Counted from the first letter of the stretch, positions 35,355 through 46,500 are shown. The stretch: 56,637 nucleotides of DNA from JAETTH01 sp964455975 (GCA_964455975.1 CAYVYP010000003.1:1-56637), one strand, 5' to 3'. Numbers and translations are program-made. Notes: generated by a model from the sequence alone, not told the origin.

Positions 35355-35395
35355 AAAGGTATGGGATAATAAAAATCCTGTACCTTTATTTTTTT
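35355..35395 (+). terminator. Intrinsic terminator after the adhesin
   Basis: AAAGGTA and TACCTTT with an inner GGAT/ATCC stem are followed by ATTTTTTT. Confidence 0.85.
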
Positions 35396-35423
35396 GCTTA
35401 AAATGAGAAAAGTATGCTATAAT
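35394..35423 (+). promoter_or_regulatory. Promoter of the immunity-like operon
   Basis: TTGCTT (35394-35399), an 18-base spacer, and the extended -10 TGCTATAAT ending at 35423. Confidence 0.65.
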
Positions 35424-35459
35424 GTTTGTAAAATATTATTTTGAAGAAGGAATAATGAA

Positions 35460-36878
35460 ATGTATATCAAAATAGATGATTTTACTGATTTTACATTAGA
35501 AGTTACTAGAACACACAAAAATTCTAAAGACTGGGATGATAAATGGTGTGAGGTTACATTAATTATAGAAAATGAGTATTTTAAATATAAAATTTATAAT
35601 AATGAACTTTTATTGGAATCAGAGATTGAAAATTTAATTGAAAAATTATATAAATGGATAAATAATGAATTACAAGATATTGAAGTAATTGATTTTATTG
35701 AACCTGATTTAGAATTCAAATTAATACCAGGAGAGGGACAAGGCGAAGGTATAGTTGATATGAAAATTAATTTGTTTCAAGATGGAGTATTATCAGCCGA
35801 TTATTATAATTTATGTCTTGCAAAAGAAGAAATAAAAGATATATTGGGATATTTGAATACAGTGGTTTCAGTAGTTGATTTTAAGTATGATTATAATAAA
35901 CAAGATAAATATTGTATATTATCGGTTAAATATGATGATTATGATGGAGAGAAAATTTATTCTTACCTTTTAACCCGAAAAATTGAAGAAACTAATGTTG
36001 GAGATAGTGTTATTGTTGATAGAGTAGGACAAAAAGTTAAAGGAACAATTATCAAAAAAGAATTCTACAAAAAAGAAAATACACCATATCCAATAAATCT
36101 AACTAAAAATGTTATAGAAGTTTTGAGAACTCCTGAAGATTACAAAAAATATATGACTGGCAAAAATAAAAAATATAAATGCCCTTGTTGTGGATATTAT
36201 ACATTAAGTGAAGTAGATTCATTTGAAGTGTGTCCAGTATGCTATTGGGAAGATGATCCAATACAAAGAGGTAATGATGAATATACTGGTGGAGCTAACG
36301 AAATTTGTCTAAAATCTGCAAAGAAAAATTATAAAGAACTTAAAGTAGCAAATGAAAAAGATATAAAAAATGTTAGATGTCCATATCTAACTGAAACGGA
36401 ATATTATGAAGAATTTAATAATGGAGATGAAATATGCGATTTGTTGTATAGAGGAAGTAAAGAAGAAATATGTTACATTATAAAAGAATTTGAAATTGAG
36501 TATTTATTTAGCAAGTCAAATAGAGAAATTTCTATAAAGATAAATAAGATTGGGATTAATATTGTAGGTAAGCCAAAACTATACCCTCAATATAAATGTA
36601 TAAAATATTTTGGATACGAATTTAGTTACAAGGAGTTAATAAAAAAATGTCCAAATTGTGGAGAAAGATTAGTTGATATTTTATATGGAATGCCTATGTA
36701 TAATGCTTTTGAAAAAGTAGAGAATAAAGAATTATTTTTGGGAGGTTGCTTAATATTTAAAGATGTAGAACAACCAATATATCATTGTTATAATTGTAAC
36801 AGAAACTATTATAAAGATTTAGTTAATTATGAAGAAGTTAAACCGTTAGATTTTTTAACAAATAAAAACGAAGAATAA
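35460..36878 (+). CDS. Multi-domain immunity-like protein with CPCC zinc module
   Basis: This protein has 472 residues. The N-terminal domain (about 1-110: FTLEVTRTHKNSKDWDDKWCEV) resembles the WapI-type immunity fold. A Cys-rich CPCC domain follows (YKCPCCGYY, VCPVCYWEDD, about 238-290), then a C-terminal zinc ribbon (CPNCGERL, YHCYNCNRN). Such strings of domains occur in polymorphic-toxin immunity loci. No toxin gene is visible. It is the first gene of a four-gene operon. Confidence 0.6.
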   Translation: MYIKIDDFTDFTLEVTRTHKNSKDWDDKWCEVTLIIENEYFKYKIYNNELLLESEIENLIEKLYKWINNELQDIEVIDFIEPDLEFKLIPGEGQGEGIVDMKINLFQDGVLSADYYNLCLAKEEIKDILGYLNTVVSVVDFKYDYNKQDKYCILSVKYDDYDGEKIYSYLLTRKIEETNVGDSVIVDRVGQKVKGTIIKKEFYKKENTPYPINLTKNVIEVLRTPEDYKKYMTGKNKKYKCPCCGYYTLSEVDSFEVCPVCYWEDDPIQRGNDEYTGGANEICLKSAKKNYKELKVANEKDIKNVRCPYLTETEYYEEFNNGDEICDLLYRGSKEEICYIIKEFEIEYLFSKSNREISIKINKIGINIVGKPKLYPQYKCIKYFGYEFSYKELIKKCPNCGERLVDILYGMPMYNAFEKVENKELFLGGCLIFKDVEQPIYHCYNCNRNYYKDLVNYEEVKPLDFLTNKNEE

Positions 36879-36900
36879 AATAATTTTATTGGAGGATATT

Positions 36901-37395
36901 ATGAACTCAATTTTTGAATATAAAAAATTTGCAGCTTGCAACTTTTTAGGGGGAAATACAGATAGTTTTGAAATAAAAATATCAGAAGATGGATGTATAG
37001 AATATCATAAGACTGATTTTGACGGGAATAATTTAGAATTTAATTTTTATAAATTAAGTGATAGCGGAATATCAAAAATAAAGAAATGTATTCAAGGCAA
37101 TTATGAAGTATTTGACATTAATAGTATGTTGAATAATGGATCATATGATGGATGCGGAAATGAATTTTGGTTTGCAAATGAAAAGAAAAACAGAAGGATT
37201 GTAGCTTGGAATATTGATGATTCAATAGATGATGGACATAAGATAAGAAAAGAGTATTTAAAAGAATATGGAGCAAATTTATTACAAGAAAGAAAGGTTT
37301 TAAAACTTTTCTTTGAGATATGTAATGTTTTAGTCAAAGAAAAATTCGAACTTAATTTATTTGAATTTAAAACTAATAATAAAAGTATGTATTGA
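36901..37395 (+). CDS. Unrecognised immunity-type protein, 164 residues
   Basis: ATG 36901 is chosen behind TTGGAGG. The alpha/beta pattern with NNGSYDGCGNEFWFA and RIVAWNIDD resembles small immunity or tail-fibre-type proteins, but the family is not certain. Neighbouring CPCC and zinc-ribbon proteins suggest an immunity gene cluster. Confidence 0.45.
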   Translation: MNSIFEYKKFAACNFLGGNTDSFEIKISEDGCIEYHKTDFDGNNLEFNFYKLSDSGISKIKKCIQGNYEVFDINSMLNNGSYDGCGNEFWFANEKKNRRIVAWNIDDSIDDGHKIRKEYLKEYGANLLQERKVLKLFFEICNVLVKEKFELNLFEFKTNNKSMY

Positions 37396-37407
37396 GGAGC
37401 AATATTT

Positions 37408-37818
37408 ATGAAATCTAAAATATTAACTAATAAAGAAATTGTTGATTTATTAGAAATAAAAGATAAAAAAACAAATAAAAACTTAAAAGAAGTGTTTGAT
37501 GAAATAATTAAAATAATACCAGATTTTAATTATAAAGATAATTCTGAAAAAACAAAATTAATATTAAATATAATAAGTTCGGGTGGAAATATAAAGAATA
37601 ATAAAGATAAATTAATATGTCCCAAATGTAGAAACTGTTATATAATAGAATATTTATATGGAGATGTTTTCTTTCGTATGTTCAATGGAAATAAGAAACA
37701 AAAAAAAATCGAAGAAGAAAGATTTGAAAAAATGGGGCTATTTGTTAATATAAGTCCTTATGGAAAAGGAAAAAATCAAAAAGATTACTGTTGTTTAAGT
37801 TGTGGCAATGAGTGGTAA
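37408..37818 (+). CDS. Zinc-ribbon protein, 136 residues
   Basis: CPKCRNCY and CCLSCGNEW make one zinc ribbon spread over residues about 71-134. The N-terminal 65 residues are helical. The ribosome site is GAGGAG. It belongs to the same operon as the CPCC protein. Function unknown. Confidence 0.55.
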   Translation: MKSKILTNKEIVDLLEIKDKKTNKNLKEVFDEIIKIIPDFNYKDNSEKTKLILNIISSGGNIKNNKDKLICPKCRNCYIIEYLYGDVFFRMFNGNKKQKKIEEERFEKMGLFVNISPYGKGKNQKDYCCLSCGNEW

Positions 37819-37838
37819 AAAAGGCAGGGTAGTGATGT

Positions 37839-38357
37839 ATGAGAAAAATAACAAAACATGGTTTGATGAGAATTAAAGAAAGAGTAGGAGAATCATATAA
37901 TGAAAGATCTTTGCTAAAAGAAGTGCTATTGAAGGGAGATACAAAAGAAAATTATAGTAAAGAATTTTATGAGTATTTGTGTCAAAAATCTGTAAAAGGT
38001 GCTAAAATCAAAATATATAAAGACTTCATATATATTCTTTCTAAAAATAAAAAGAATTTGATAACAGTATACCATGTTCCTGATAATTTTATTCCAATCG
38101 AACAATATTTTATTAAAAAGGGAAAATCAGATTTATTATACTTTTCAAATAGATTTATAAATAAAGAAATAAAAATAAATACAAAATATGGATATGATAT
38201 TCATGGAATTTTAAAAGGAGTAATTGGGAAAAATTATGCTGAAAAAATCTTAATGAAAGACTATATAGACAATTATATAATTATTGATTCTGATGATATA
38301 GAAAATATGACAATTGATGACGAACGAGTTTTAGAAGAAATGCTTTTAAATTATTAA
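37839..38357 (+). CDS. Hypothetical protein, 172 residues
   Basis: It opens RKITKHGLMRIKERVGESYN, a pattern seen in small RNase- or toxin-like proteins of mobile elements, and has a beta-rich middle (AKIKIYKDFIYILSKNKKNLITVYHV). No catalytic motif can be claimed. It is the last gene of the immunity-like operon. Confidence 0.45.
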   Translation: MRKITKHGLMRIKERVGESYNERSLLKEVLLKGDTKENYSKEFYEYLCQKSVKGAKIKIYKDFIYILSKNKKNLITVYHVPDNFIPIEQYFIKKGKSDLLYFSNRFINKEIKINTKYGYDIHGILKGVIGKNYAEKILMKDYIDNYIIIDSDDIENMTIDDERVLEEMLLNY

Positions 38358-38373
38358 AAAATATTGCAAAAAA

Positions 38374-38406
38374 CGACAAACTTCGACAAACAATGTATGC
38401 TATAAT
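38374..38406 (+). promoter_or_regulatory. Promoter with two tandem CGACAAA repeats (0A-box-like)
   Basis: ACGACAAA and TTCGACAAA are spaced by 10 bases and lie 17 bases upstream of TATAAT (extended -10 TGCTATAAT). TTCGACA is the complement of the Spo0A box TGTCGAA. The same geometry is seen at 47001-47047. Confidence 0.6.
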
Positions 38407-38436
38407 AATTAATAAGTATTTTAAGGAGCTATATTT

Positions 38437-38595
38437 ATGAGAATAAATAATGGATTATATGAATTTAATATTGTTGAATATAAAAGTAAAAGATATGAAG
38501 TAATAGAAGTTAAAGATAATAAATGCAAATTAAAAAATAATGAAAAAATCATAGAGGGTATAAGTGTTTTTGAATGTAAAAAAATAGAGAGCTAG
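38437..38595 (+). CDS. Hypothetical protein, 52 residues
   Basis: Behind AAGGAG and the repeat-bearing promoter. It is a short beta-rich protein (GLYEFNIVEYKSKRYEVIEV). It converges with the XRE regulator gene and shares its terminator. Function unknown. Confidence 0.5.
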   Translation: MRINNGLYEFNIVEYKSKRYEVIEVKDNKCKLKNNEKIIEGISVFECKKIES

Positions 38596-38607
38596 AAGCT
38601 CTCTTTA
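38587..38607. terminator. Bidirectional terminator
   Basis: GAGAGCT and AGCTCTC pair around AGA and overlap the stop of the 52-residue gene. The convergent XRE gene ends at 38608. Confidence 0.75.
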
Positions 38608-38844
38608 TTAGTCTTGTTCTACATCATCAAACATTGGATCATTATAAAATTCTCTAATTGTAATACCTAAACCTTCACAAATATGAAGTAAAGTATCCAT
38701 TTTAGGAAGTTTATGAGTTCCATTCATAATAGCAGATATTGTTTGTTTAGGCACACCTGAAGCTTTATATAATTTCCACTCATTCATATTTTTTTGTTTC
38801 ATAAAATAATTAATTCTTTTTAATACTGCATCAGATAAAAGCAT
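38608..38844 (-). CDS. XRE-family transcriptional repressor
   Basis: This 78-residue protein is a single helix-turn-helix domain (MNEWKLYKASGVPKQTISAI, then KLPKMDTLLHICEGLGITIREF) of the Cro/CI type, as used by ICEs to stay quiescent. A perfect 20-base palindrome lies 59 bases upstream of its start, in the divergent promoter region, and is its most likely operator. Confidence 0.8.
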   Translation of the reverse strand: MLLSDAVLKRINYFMKQKNMNEWKLYKASGVPKQTISAIMNGTHKLPKMDTLLHICEGLGITIREFYNDPMFDDVEQD

Positions 38845-38902
38845 TTTAAATCAACCTTCTTTGTTTTATTTTTAAAAATTATATCAATTTACTAATCTAA
38901 AG

Positions 38903-38922
38903 TAGTCCAGTTAACTGGACTA
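38903..38922. promoter_or_regulatory. Perfect 20-bp palindrome, probable XRE operator
   Basis: TAGTCCAGTTAACTGGACTA is its own reverse complement. It overlaps the -35 position of the forward promoter whose extended -10 is TGTTATAAT (38936-38944), so binding would block the response-regulator gene and perhaps autoregulate the XRE gene. Confidence 0.8.
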
Positions 38923-38977
38923 AAAGTACAAAAGATGTTATAATGTTTTAAAATTAAATATGTAGGAGGAATTAATA

Positions 38978-39430
38978 TTGGAAAATATAAAAATATTAAT
39001 AGCTGATGATGTTAAAATCCAAAGGACAATATTAAAAAACATTGTTGATAAAATCGATTTTGCTGAGTTTGTGGGAGAAGCAGAGAATGGACAAGTTGAG
39101 TATGAATTAATCAAGAAACTTAATCCTACATTAGTATTAACAGATAATCAAATGCCTATTCTAAATGGAGTAGATGTTATTAAGAAAATTAGAGAAGATG
39201 AAGATAATGAAACTGACTTTATTATTATAACAGGGGATAGAGGATTGTTTGCTGAGTTAAAAGATTTTAATGTTTATGGAATATTGAATAAACCATATAA
39301 TGATTCGGATTTAGTAAATATGTTGGAAGAATATAAATTAGAAAAAGAATATAGAGAAAATAATGTTAAAGAAGAACATAAGGAAATAGAGAAGAAAAAA
39401 GGTTTTTTTAGTAGAATTTTTGGAAATTAA
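38978..39430 (+). CDS. Single-domain response regulator with basic amphipathic tail
   Basis: This 150-residue protein has a complete CheY-type receiver: acidic pocket D10/D11, phospho-acceptor D56 (LTDNQMP) and K105 (LNKP). No output domain follows. The last 30 residues are a charged linker ending KKKGFFSRIFGN, which could bind a membrane or partner. No histidine kinase is encoded nearby. The TTG start is behind TAGGAGG. It precedes the restriction-modification genes and may signal to them. Confidence 0.8.
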   Translation: MENIKILIADDVKIQRTILKNIVDKIDFAEFVGEAENGQVEYELIKKLNPTLVLTDNQMPILNGVDVIKKIREDEDNETDFIIITGDRGLFAELKDFNVYGILNKPYNDSDLVNMLEEYKLEKEYRENNVKEEHKEIEKKKGFFSRIFGN

Positions 39431-39562
39431 ATGATGCCCTTTAGTTTGATTGATAATTTTAGTAATAATTAATTGTAGAAATATGATACAATTCGTTGTA
39501 AAAAAAGGGATATTGTGATATAAAATATAATAGAATTATTGTAAAGAAAAGGAAGAAAAGAT

Positions 39563-41251
39563 ATGAGCATTAATTTATCTGAACAAAAAAGAAATAGATT
39601 ATTAAATAATATAAAAATAATGAGAGAAAAATTGCAAGAAGATCCTGAACTATTACAAAGCTTAGCAGATATGGAAAGTGAATTAAAAAGAAAAAAATAT
39701 GGATTGGTATGGGAAGAACATGAAGAAAAAGTTGATGAAGAGTTAAAAACTAAAATACCAGTTTTTGTTGAAGATAAAGAATTAAAAATACAGGGAGATA
39801 TTAAGAAACCTATTAACTTTTTGTTAGAAGGGGATAATCTACACAGCTTATATTTATTAGAGAAAACACATAAAGAAGCTATTGATGTTATATATATAGA
39901 TCCTCCATATAATACAACTAATAAAGATTTTATTTATAATGATGAAATGATTGGAATTGAAGATTCTTATAGGCATTCAAAATGGTTATCTTTTATGGAA
40001 AAGAGATTAATTACAGCTAAAAAAATATTATCTCAAAGAGGCATAATATTTATATCAATAGATGATAATGAATATTCGCAGCTAAAATTATTATGTGATG
40101 AAGTATTTGGAGAAACAAATTATGTTTCAACATTGCATTGGAAAAAGAAAAAGCAACCATCTTATCTTCATGGTCAGGTTGCAGGAGTAATGGAATATAT
40201 TTTGATTTATTCAAAGGATAGATTAAAACTTGATAAATTGTCTTTGTCATCACCAACAGACTCAAATACAAGAGTAGACAATGCAAGTAATCAAATATCA
40301 GAAAGAATAATAAAAAAGGGAATTAGAGTTAAGCTTCCTCAAAATGTTAATATTATTAAAGCTGGAATTTACAAGAATAAAACTATGGAAACAGAATATT
40401 TGAATGATGTAATAATAGAAAATGGAATAACTCAAAATGATTTTAAAGCAAGAGCAAGATTTAGAGATTCACAAGAACGAATTGATTTGTTTTGCGAAGA
40501 AAATGTTTTATTTATTACAAAAAATTATGGATTCAGAAGAGATAAACTTGCAATAGAATTAGAGAAAAAGAAAGCAATTACAGACTTGATTTTGGATTGG
40601 GGAGATAATCAGGATAGTGATTTGGAATTACGTAAAATATTTGGAGAAAAGGTATTTTCTTATCCTAAGCCTGTAAACTTAATTAAAAACTTAATTAAAT
40701 CGACAGGATACAAGAATAGTATTATATTAGATTTTTTTGCAGGTTCTGGAACGACTGGACAAGCAGTTTTAGAATTAAACGATGAAGATAATGGGAAAAG
40801 AAAATTCATATTGTGTACTAATAATCAAAATAATATTTGTAAAGAGATTACATATAAAAGATTTAAAAAAATTTTTGAAGGATATAGTGCTGAAAAAGAG
40901 AAAAAGTTTAATTTAAAATATTATAAAACAGAGTATATAGACAGATTTAATCATAAAGATGAACAATACTATATAATAAATGAATTATCAAAATATATAA
41001 AAGAATTAGTGCAATTAGAAAATGGAATTGATATAAACGACAAATCAATTCAAATATTATTTACAGATGAAGAGATTGATGAATTTTCAAAAAATGAAAG
41101 TTTACTGAAAGAGTGTAAGATTTTATATGTAGATACAAATGCTTTGATAACTGATGAACAAATTGAACTATTTGAAAAAAATAATATTACGGTATTATAT
41201 ATTCCTGAATATTATTTTGAAGACGAAATATTGGAGGTAGAACAATGGTAG
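39563..41251 (+). CDS. Type III-like restriction Mod subunit (adenine methyltransferase)
   Basis: This 562-residue protein has motif IV DPPYNT at residues 113-118 and the later motif I ILDFFAGSGTTGQAVLEL (about 390), the beta-class order typical of type III Mod proteins. It is slightly shorter than usual. The N-terminal helical part and the target-recognition middle are variable as expected. The stop overlaps the res start by 7 bases. Together they form a DNA modification and restriction pair. Confidence 0.85.
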   Translation: MSINLSEQKRNRLLNNIKIMREKLQEDPELLQSLADMESELKRKKYGLVWEEHEEKVDEELKTKIPVFVEDKELKIQGDIKKPINFLLEGDNLHSLYLLEKTHKEAIDVIYIDPPYNTTNKDFIYNDEMIGIEDSYRHSKWLSFMEKRLITAKKILSQRGIIFISIDDNEYSQLKLLCDEVFGETNYVSTLHWKKKKQPSYLHGQVAGVMEYILIYSKDRLKLDKLSLSSPTDSNTRVDNASNQISERIIKKGIRVKLPQNVNIIKAGIYKNKTMETEYLNDVIIENGITQNDFKARARFRDSQERIDLFCEENVLFITKNYGFRRDKLAIELEKKKAITDLILDWGDNQDSDLELRKIFGEKVFSYPKPVNLIKNLIKSTGYKNSIILDFFAGSGTTGQAVLELNDEDNGKRKFILCTNNQNNICKEITYKRFKKIFEGYSAEKEKKFNLKYYKTEYIDRFNHKDEQYYIINELSKYIKELVQLENGIDINDKSIQILFTDEEIDEFSKNESLLKECKILYVDTNALITDEQIELFEKNNITVLYIPEYYFEDEILEVEQW

Positions 41252-43443
41252 GAATAAAACTAAAGGAATTTCAAAAAAAATGTGTTGATGAACTTATGGA
41301 AGAAACAACTACAGGGAAACATAAAGAAATTTTAATAGATTCTCCAACTGGTAGTGGTAAAACTATAATTTTATTGGAATATATTGATAGATTTTTAAGC
41401 TTATATAAAAATTATGCAATAATATGGTTAACACCAGGAACAGGAGATTTAGAGGATCAAAGCAAAAGTAAAATGAACAAACTTTTAAAACAAAGAAGTT
41501 CTAAAACTATAAATGATATATTGCTAGACGGAATACAAGAAGGGGATACAGCTTTTATAAATTGGGAAACAGTTACTAAAAAAGGAAATACAGCATTAAA
41601 AGAAGCTGAAAGAAAAAACTTATTTGAGCAAATAGAGCAAGCAAAAAGAGATAATATAAAATTTATTGTTATTATTGATGAGGAACACAGAAATAAAACT
41701 GAAAAGGCAGAAGCTATTATACAATCATTTGGTGCAGAACATATTATTAGAGTTTCAGCAACAACAAAAAGAAATGATGAAGCGAAACATATAAATATAA
41801 ATGAATTAGATGTTATAAATTCAGGATTGATAACAAGAGCATTATTTATAAATGAAGGAGTACAAAATAATATAGTTGTAAATAATGAACTTGAATATTT
41901 ACTTGAATTATCAATAAAAAAACAAAAAGAAATAAGAGAAAAATGTTTAAGAAAAAATATAAAATACAATCCATTAGTAATAATTCAATTACCTAGTATG
42001 TCAGAAGAGTTAATAAAAAAGATAGAAAAGTATTTAGCTAGTCAAGGATATACTTATGACAATCATACTGTTTCAATATGGCTTGCAGACAGAAAAGAAA
42101 ATATTGAAGATATTGAAGAAAATATGTCAGAACAATGTTTTTTAATAATGAAACAAGCTATTAGTACAGGCTGGGATTGTCCTAGAGCAAAAATTTTAGT
42201 CAAGTTAAGAGAAAATATGCACGAAGATTTTGAAATTCAAACTTTAGGAAGAATTAGAAGAATGCCTGAAGCTAAACATTACGATGATGAATTACTAGAT
42301 AATTGTTATTTATATACTTTTGATGAAGAATATACAGAAAGTGTAAAACAAGAACTTGGTAAAAATGCTAGTGAAGTCAAGATTGTATTTTTAAAAGATG
42401 AATATAAAGATTTTTCGTTAACAAAAGAGCTAAAAGACAACGAAGCAGATAATTTTGCACCTAGAGATGCTTTTTATGCAATTTATAATTATTATATAGA
42501 AAAATATAAATTGACTGGAAAAACTTCAGACAATATTTTGAAATTAGAAAATGCTGGATATGATTTTAATACAAATATTAAAAATCAAATAGTTCAAGGC
42601 AAAGCAATAGAATTGAAAAAAGAAAATATTGAAAAAAATAAAATAAACATAGAATCAAAAGTTGATACACATAAAAACGGTTTAGAATTAAAACATTCAA
42701 TAGGTGTAATTAGTTCTAAAGTTGGAATGCTATACCAACATTTATCCCCAGTATTACAAAGATTGTTTTTAGGAAATATATTATTTAATAAGAAAGTATT
42801 AAAGCTAAATAAGAAAGAATTTTATGCGTTTATTATAAATAATGAAGAAATAATAAAACACGATATAATGGAAGCAGTTGCGCAAAAAGCCGCACAGCAA
42901 GTAAAATTAAAAATGCAATTCAAAAAAGCAGCTAATTTTAAGTTCCCTGAAAGAATGTTAGTAAAATATAATAGCAAAGCTAAAGAAATAGGAATAATGA
43001 CTAAAAATATTTATAGAGAATATCCATTAAGTTCTATAAAAGGATCTCAAGCAGAGGCAAAATTTGAAAAATATTGTGAAGAATCTGATAAAATTAAATT
43101 TTGGTGGAAAAATGGAGAGTCATCTCAAGACTTTTTCTCTCTAGTATATATAGATAAAATGAATAAAGCTTGGACTTTTTATCCCGATTATATACTACAA
43201 GATATTGATGGAAGAACTTGGATAATAGAAACAAAAGGTGGAGAAGATGAACAAGGAAATTCTAAAAACATTGATATAAAAGTAGAAAATAAATATGATG
43301 TACTAAAGAATTATGCTCGAAATTATAATTTGCAATGGGGATTTGTAAGAGATATAGGTCAAGAATTATATATGTCGAATTCTGAAGAATATGTAGAAGA
43401 TATGAAAGATGATTCGTGGAAAAATTTAAAAGAGATATTGTAG
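41245..43443 (+). CDS. Type III-like restriction Res subunit (helicase-nuclease)
   Basis: This 732-residue protein has the DEAD/DEAH helicase motifs DSPTGSGKT (residues 32-40), IIDEEHR (about 150), ATTKR and QTLGRIRR, and a C-terminal PD-(D/E)xK nuclease (YPDYILQD, then WIIETKGG, about residues 648-670). It cleaves unmodified DNA together with Mod. It is shorter than the usual 900 or more residues. Confidence 0.85.
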   Translation: MVGIKLKEFQKKCVDELMEETTTGKHKEILIDSPTGSGKTIILLEYIDRFLSLYKNYAIIWLTPGTGDLEDQSKSKMNKLLKQRSSKTINDILLDGIQEGDTAFINWETVTKKGNTALKEAERKNLFEQIEQAKRDNIKFIVIIDEEHRNKTEKAEAIIQSFGAEHIIRVSATTKRNDEAKHININELDVINSGLITRALFINEGVQNNIVVNNELEYLLELSIKKQKEIREKCLRKNIKYNPLVIIQLPSMSEELIKKIEKYLASQGYTYDNHTVSIWLADRKENIEDIEENMSEQCFLIMKQAISTGWDCPRAKILVKLRENMHEDFEIQTLGRIRRMPEAKHYDDELLDNCYLYTFDEEYTESVKQELGKNASEVKIVFLKDEYKDFSLTKELKDNEADNFAPRDAFYAIYNYYIEKYKLTGKTSDNILKLENAGYDFNTNIKNQIVQGKAIELKKENIEKNKINIESKVDTHKNGLELKHSIGVISSKVGMLYQHLSPVLQRLFLGNILFNKKVLKLNKKEFYAFIINNEEIIKHDIMEAVAQKAAQQVKLKMQFKKAANFKFPERMLVKYNSKAKEIGIMTKNIYREYPLSSIKGSQAEAKFEKYCEESDKIKFWWKNGESSQDFFSLVYIDKMNKAWTFYPDYILQDIDGRTWIIETKGGEDEQGNSKNIDIKVENKYDVLKNYARNYNLQWGFVRDIGQELYMSNSEEYVEDMKDDSWKNLKEIL

Positions 43444-43451
43444 TACAAAAG

Positions 43452-43482
43452 AAAAGTAGAATGAAAAAATCATTCTACTTTT
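43452..43482 (+). terminator. Hairpin between res and the YobI-like gene
   Basis: AAAAGTAGAATGA and TCATTCTACTTTT form a perfect 13-base stem with an AAAAA loop. AAGGAG of the next gene follows 9 bases later. Confidence 0.8.
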
Positions 43483-43502
43483 CTGCATTAAAGGAGTTTG
43501 AA

Positions 43503-46500
43503 ATGGGAGAAGAAAAAACACAATACGAAATGCTTATACCAAATAAGGCTGTGGAAAATAAAGCAGAGGATGCTTTGAAATTTGCTTTAACTAACAAAGA
43601 TTTAAATAATATTGCTATAACTGGACAATATTCTTCAGGGAAGTCAAGTGTAATAGAATCATATTTTGGTAAATATATTAAAGAAAAAGAATATCTAAAT
43701 ATATCATTAGCAACTTTTGAAAAGAAAGAAGATTGTAATAATATCAATAAAGAGTCAAATTCTTTAGAAAAAATAATAATAGAGAAAATATATTATTCAA
43801 CTTTAAAAAAATATGAGAAACAAGAGAATATAAAGAATTCTGTGATTACTGGTTTTATTGTTGCATTTATTAATATGTTAATCTATTTAATTAATGCTGA
43901 ATTAATAAATAATAGTTTAATTAATAATTTATATTTTACAATATGTTTTATTATATTAGAAATAATTTGTATGACAGGTGCATTAAGTTTCTTGATTTCA
44001 TATGTTATGGGATTACAAAAGATAAAACTAAAAGTTGGGAATATAGAAGTAGAGGTAAATCAAGGTAATGATAAAGAAACTAATCGTAATTTATTAAATG
44101 AAGAAATTGATTTTATTGTAAAAACTATGAATGTTGCAAAATATAAATATATTGTATTTGAAGATCTAGATAGATTTCAAAACCCTAGAATCTTTGAAAG
44201 ATTAAGAGATTTAAATATTACATTAAATTCAACATTAAAACAAAAAGTTAAATTTATATATGCAATAAAGGATGAGATGTTTATTGCGGATAATAGAACT
44301 AAATTTTTTGATTTTATAATTCCGATTGTGCCATATGTATCATACGAAAATTCAGGAGAAGAACTATTGAAAATAATAAAAAAATATGGACTGGACATAG
44401 AACTTTCTGAAGATTTTATTTTGGATATTTCTTTATTTATATCGGATATGAGAATATTAAAAAATACTGTTAATGAGTATATAATATATAAGAAAACATT
44501 GGATAAAAAGCTACCTGATTATGAAAGCTTATTTTCTATTTTACTTTATAAAAATACTTGTTCTGAAGATTTTGCTAAATTACAAAATAAAGATGGAGAA
44601 ATATATAATTGCTTTGTAAATAAAAATAAAAAATATATAAAAGATGCGAAAGAAAATCTGAATGAAAAAATTAAAGAATATAATGAAATTGAAAAATATT
44701 TAATTTCAAAGAATAGTATAAAAGCATTGGCAATATATAATATACAAAATACAGCTCAAGAAGATTATTCAATAACATTGAAAAATGCAACGACAGGAAC
44801 TCAATTAAACATTAAACATGGTATAAATGTTGAAGAAATACCTGATGATTTATTATTTTTCCCTGATACAACAATAAAATGTGTGTATCAGGGAAACTGG
44901 ATAACAGAAAATTTATCACAATTTTTGAAAGAAAAATGTTCTGTTTTTTTTGAAGAATATGAATTATTTAAAGTAGGAGTTAACAATAAAAAAGAAAATA
45001 TTAGTAATGAAATAGAAATGATAAGGAAAGAATTGGAAAACTCAAAAGAATATACATTAAGTGAATTAAGCCAAAAGTATAAAGAAACAATAAATATTGA
45101 TTTAGGATGTTATAGTGAATTAATAAAATATTTATTAGCTAATGGATACATTAATGAAAACTACAATATATATATAAATAGATTTCATGAAGGAAGTATA
45201 ACTGAAAATGATTATAATTTCATAATGAATGTAAAAAACGGTAAAGAAAATGATTATAAAACAAAATTAGATAATAGTATGAAAATTATAAAGAGATTAA
45301 GATATGCAGAATTTAAGAAAGAAGAAGTGTTAAACATCAGTATTTTAGACGATTTGTTAGAAAATGATGAGAATATTGAAAAAAGAGATTTATTTTTTAA
45401 TACTTTAATTAGATCCAGTAAATACATTGAAATTATTAAATATTGTATTTGTGATTTTATAGAAATAAAAAATAAAAATAAAATAATACAAAAAATATGT
45501 TTATTAGATAAAGATATATTAAAAAAGGTACGAGAAGCTAAAATTCAAAATAAATACAAAAATATAATATTAGAAAATATAATTATTATAACGGAAGCAA
45601 AAGTAGTAAAGGAATTAAATACATTAGAGGATATGATAAAATATGTCGAAGATAATAGCTTATTAAAAGGGTTTAATGTAGAAAATGTAAAGAATACAAT
45701 AGAGGAATTTAATATTAAGTATAATAATATAACTGAATTTATTAATAATCCTGAATTATATGAATATATAATTAACCATAATAATTTTAAAATTAATTAT
45801 GATAATATATTTAATATTCTTCAATATAAAGAAAAAGAAAAAAAGAATGAAATAGAATTAAAAAATTATGAAAAAATAGTATGTAGTGAAATATTACAGA
45901 AATATATTAATGATAATATACAATATTACGTTGAGAATGTTTACAATATGTTACAACAGAAACAAGAAAATTCATTAGAAATAGTAAAAAGATTAATAAA
46001 TAATCAAGATATTAAATTTGATAGTAAAAAAGAAATTATAAAAAAAGAAACAACAAAAATTGATGATATATTAAATATAGAAAATGAAAAATTGTGGAAA
46101 GATATATTTGAAGCAGACTTGATAGAAATAGAGTGGAATAACATTAACAGTTATTATAATAAATTTGGACTGGACAAGAATTTAATAAATATATTTAACA
46201 ATATAGAAAAAATTAAAAATATATTAACAAAAGAGAATGATATAATAGATGAAGAAAGTAACTCAAATTTAGTTCAAGATTTATTATTAGCAAATGATCT
46301 AAACATAGAAGCATACGATTTTATTATTGAAAAAAGTGAATTAAACTTAGTCGAAGCAAAAATAAATGAATTAAATAAAACTAAATTATTAAGGCTAATT
46401 AATAAAAAAAGAATAGAATATAATAATAATATGCTAGAAGAAATAAGATCGTATTCTACAGATACATTAATTGAATATATAAAACATAATTATACATATA

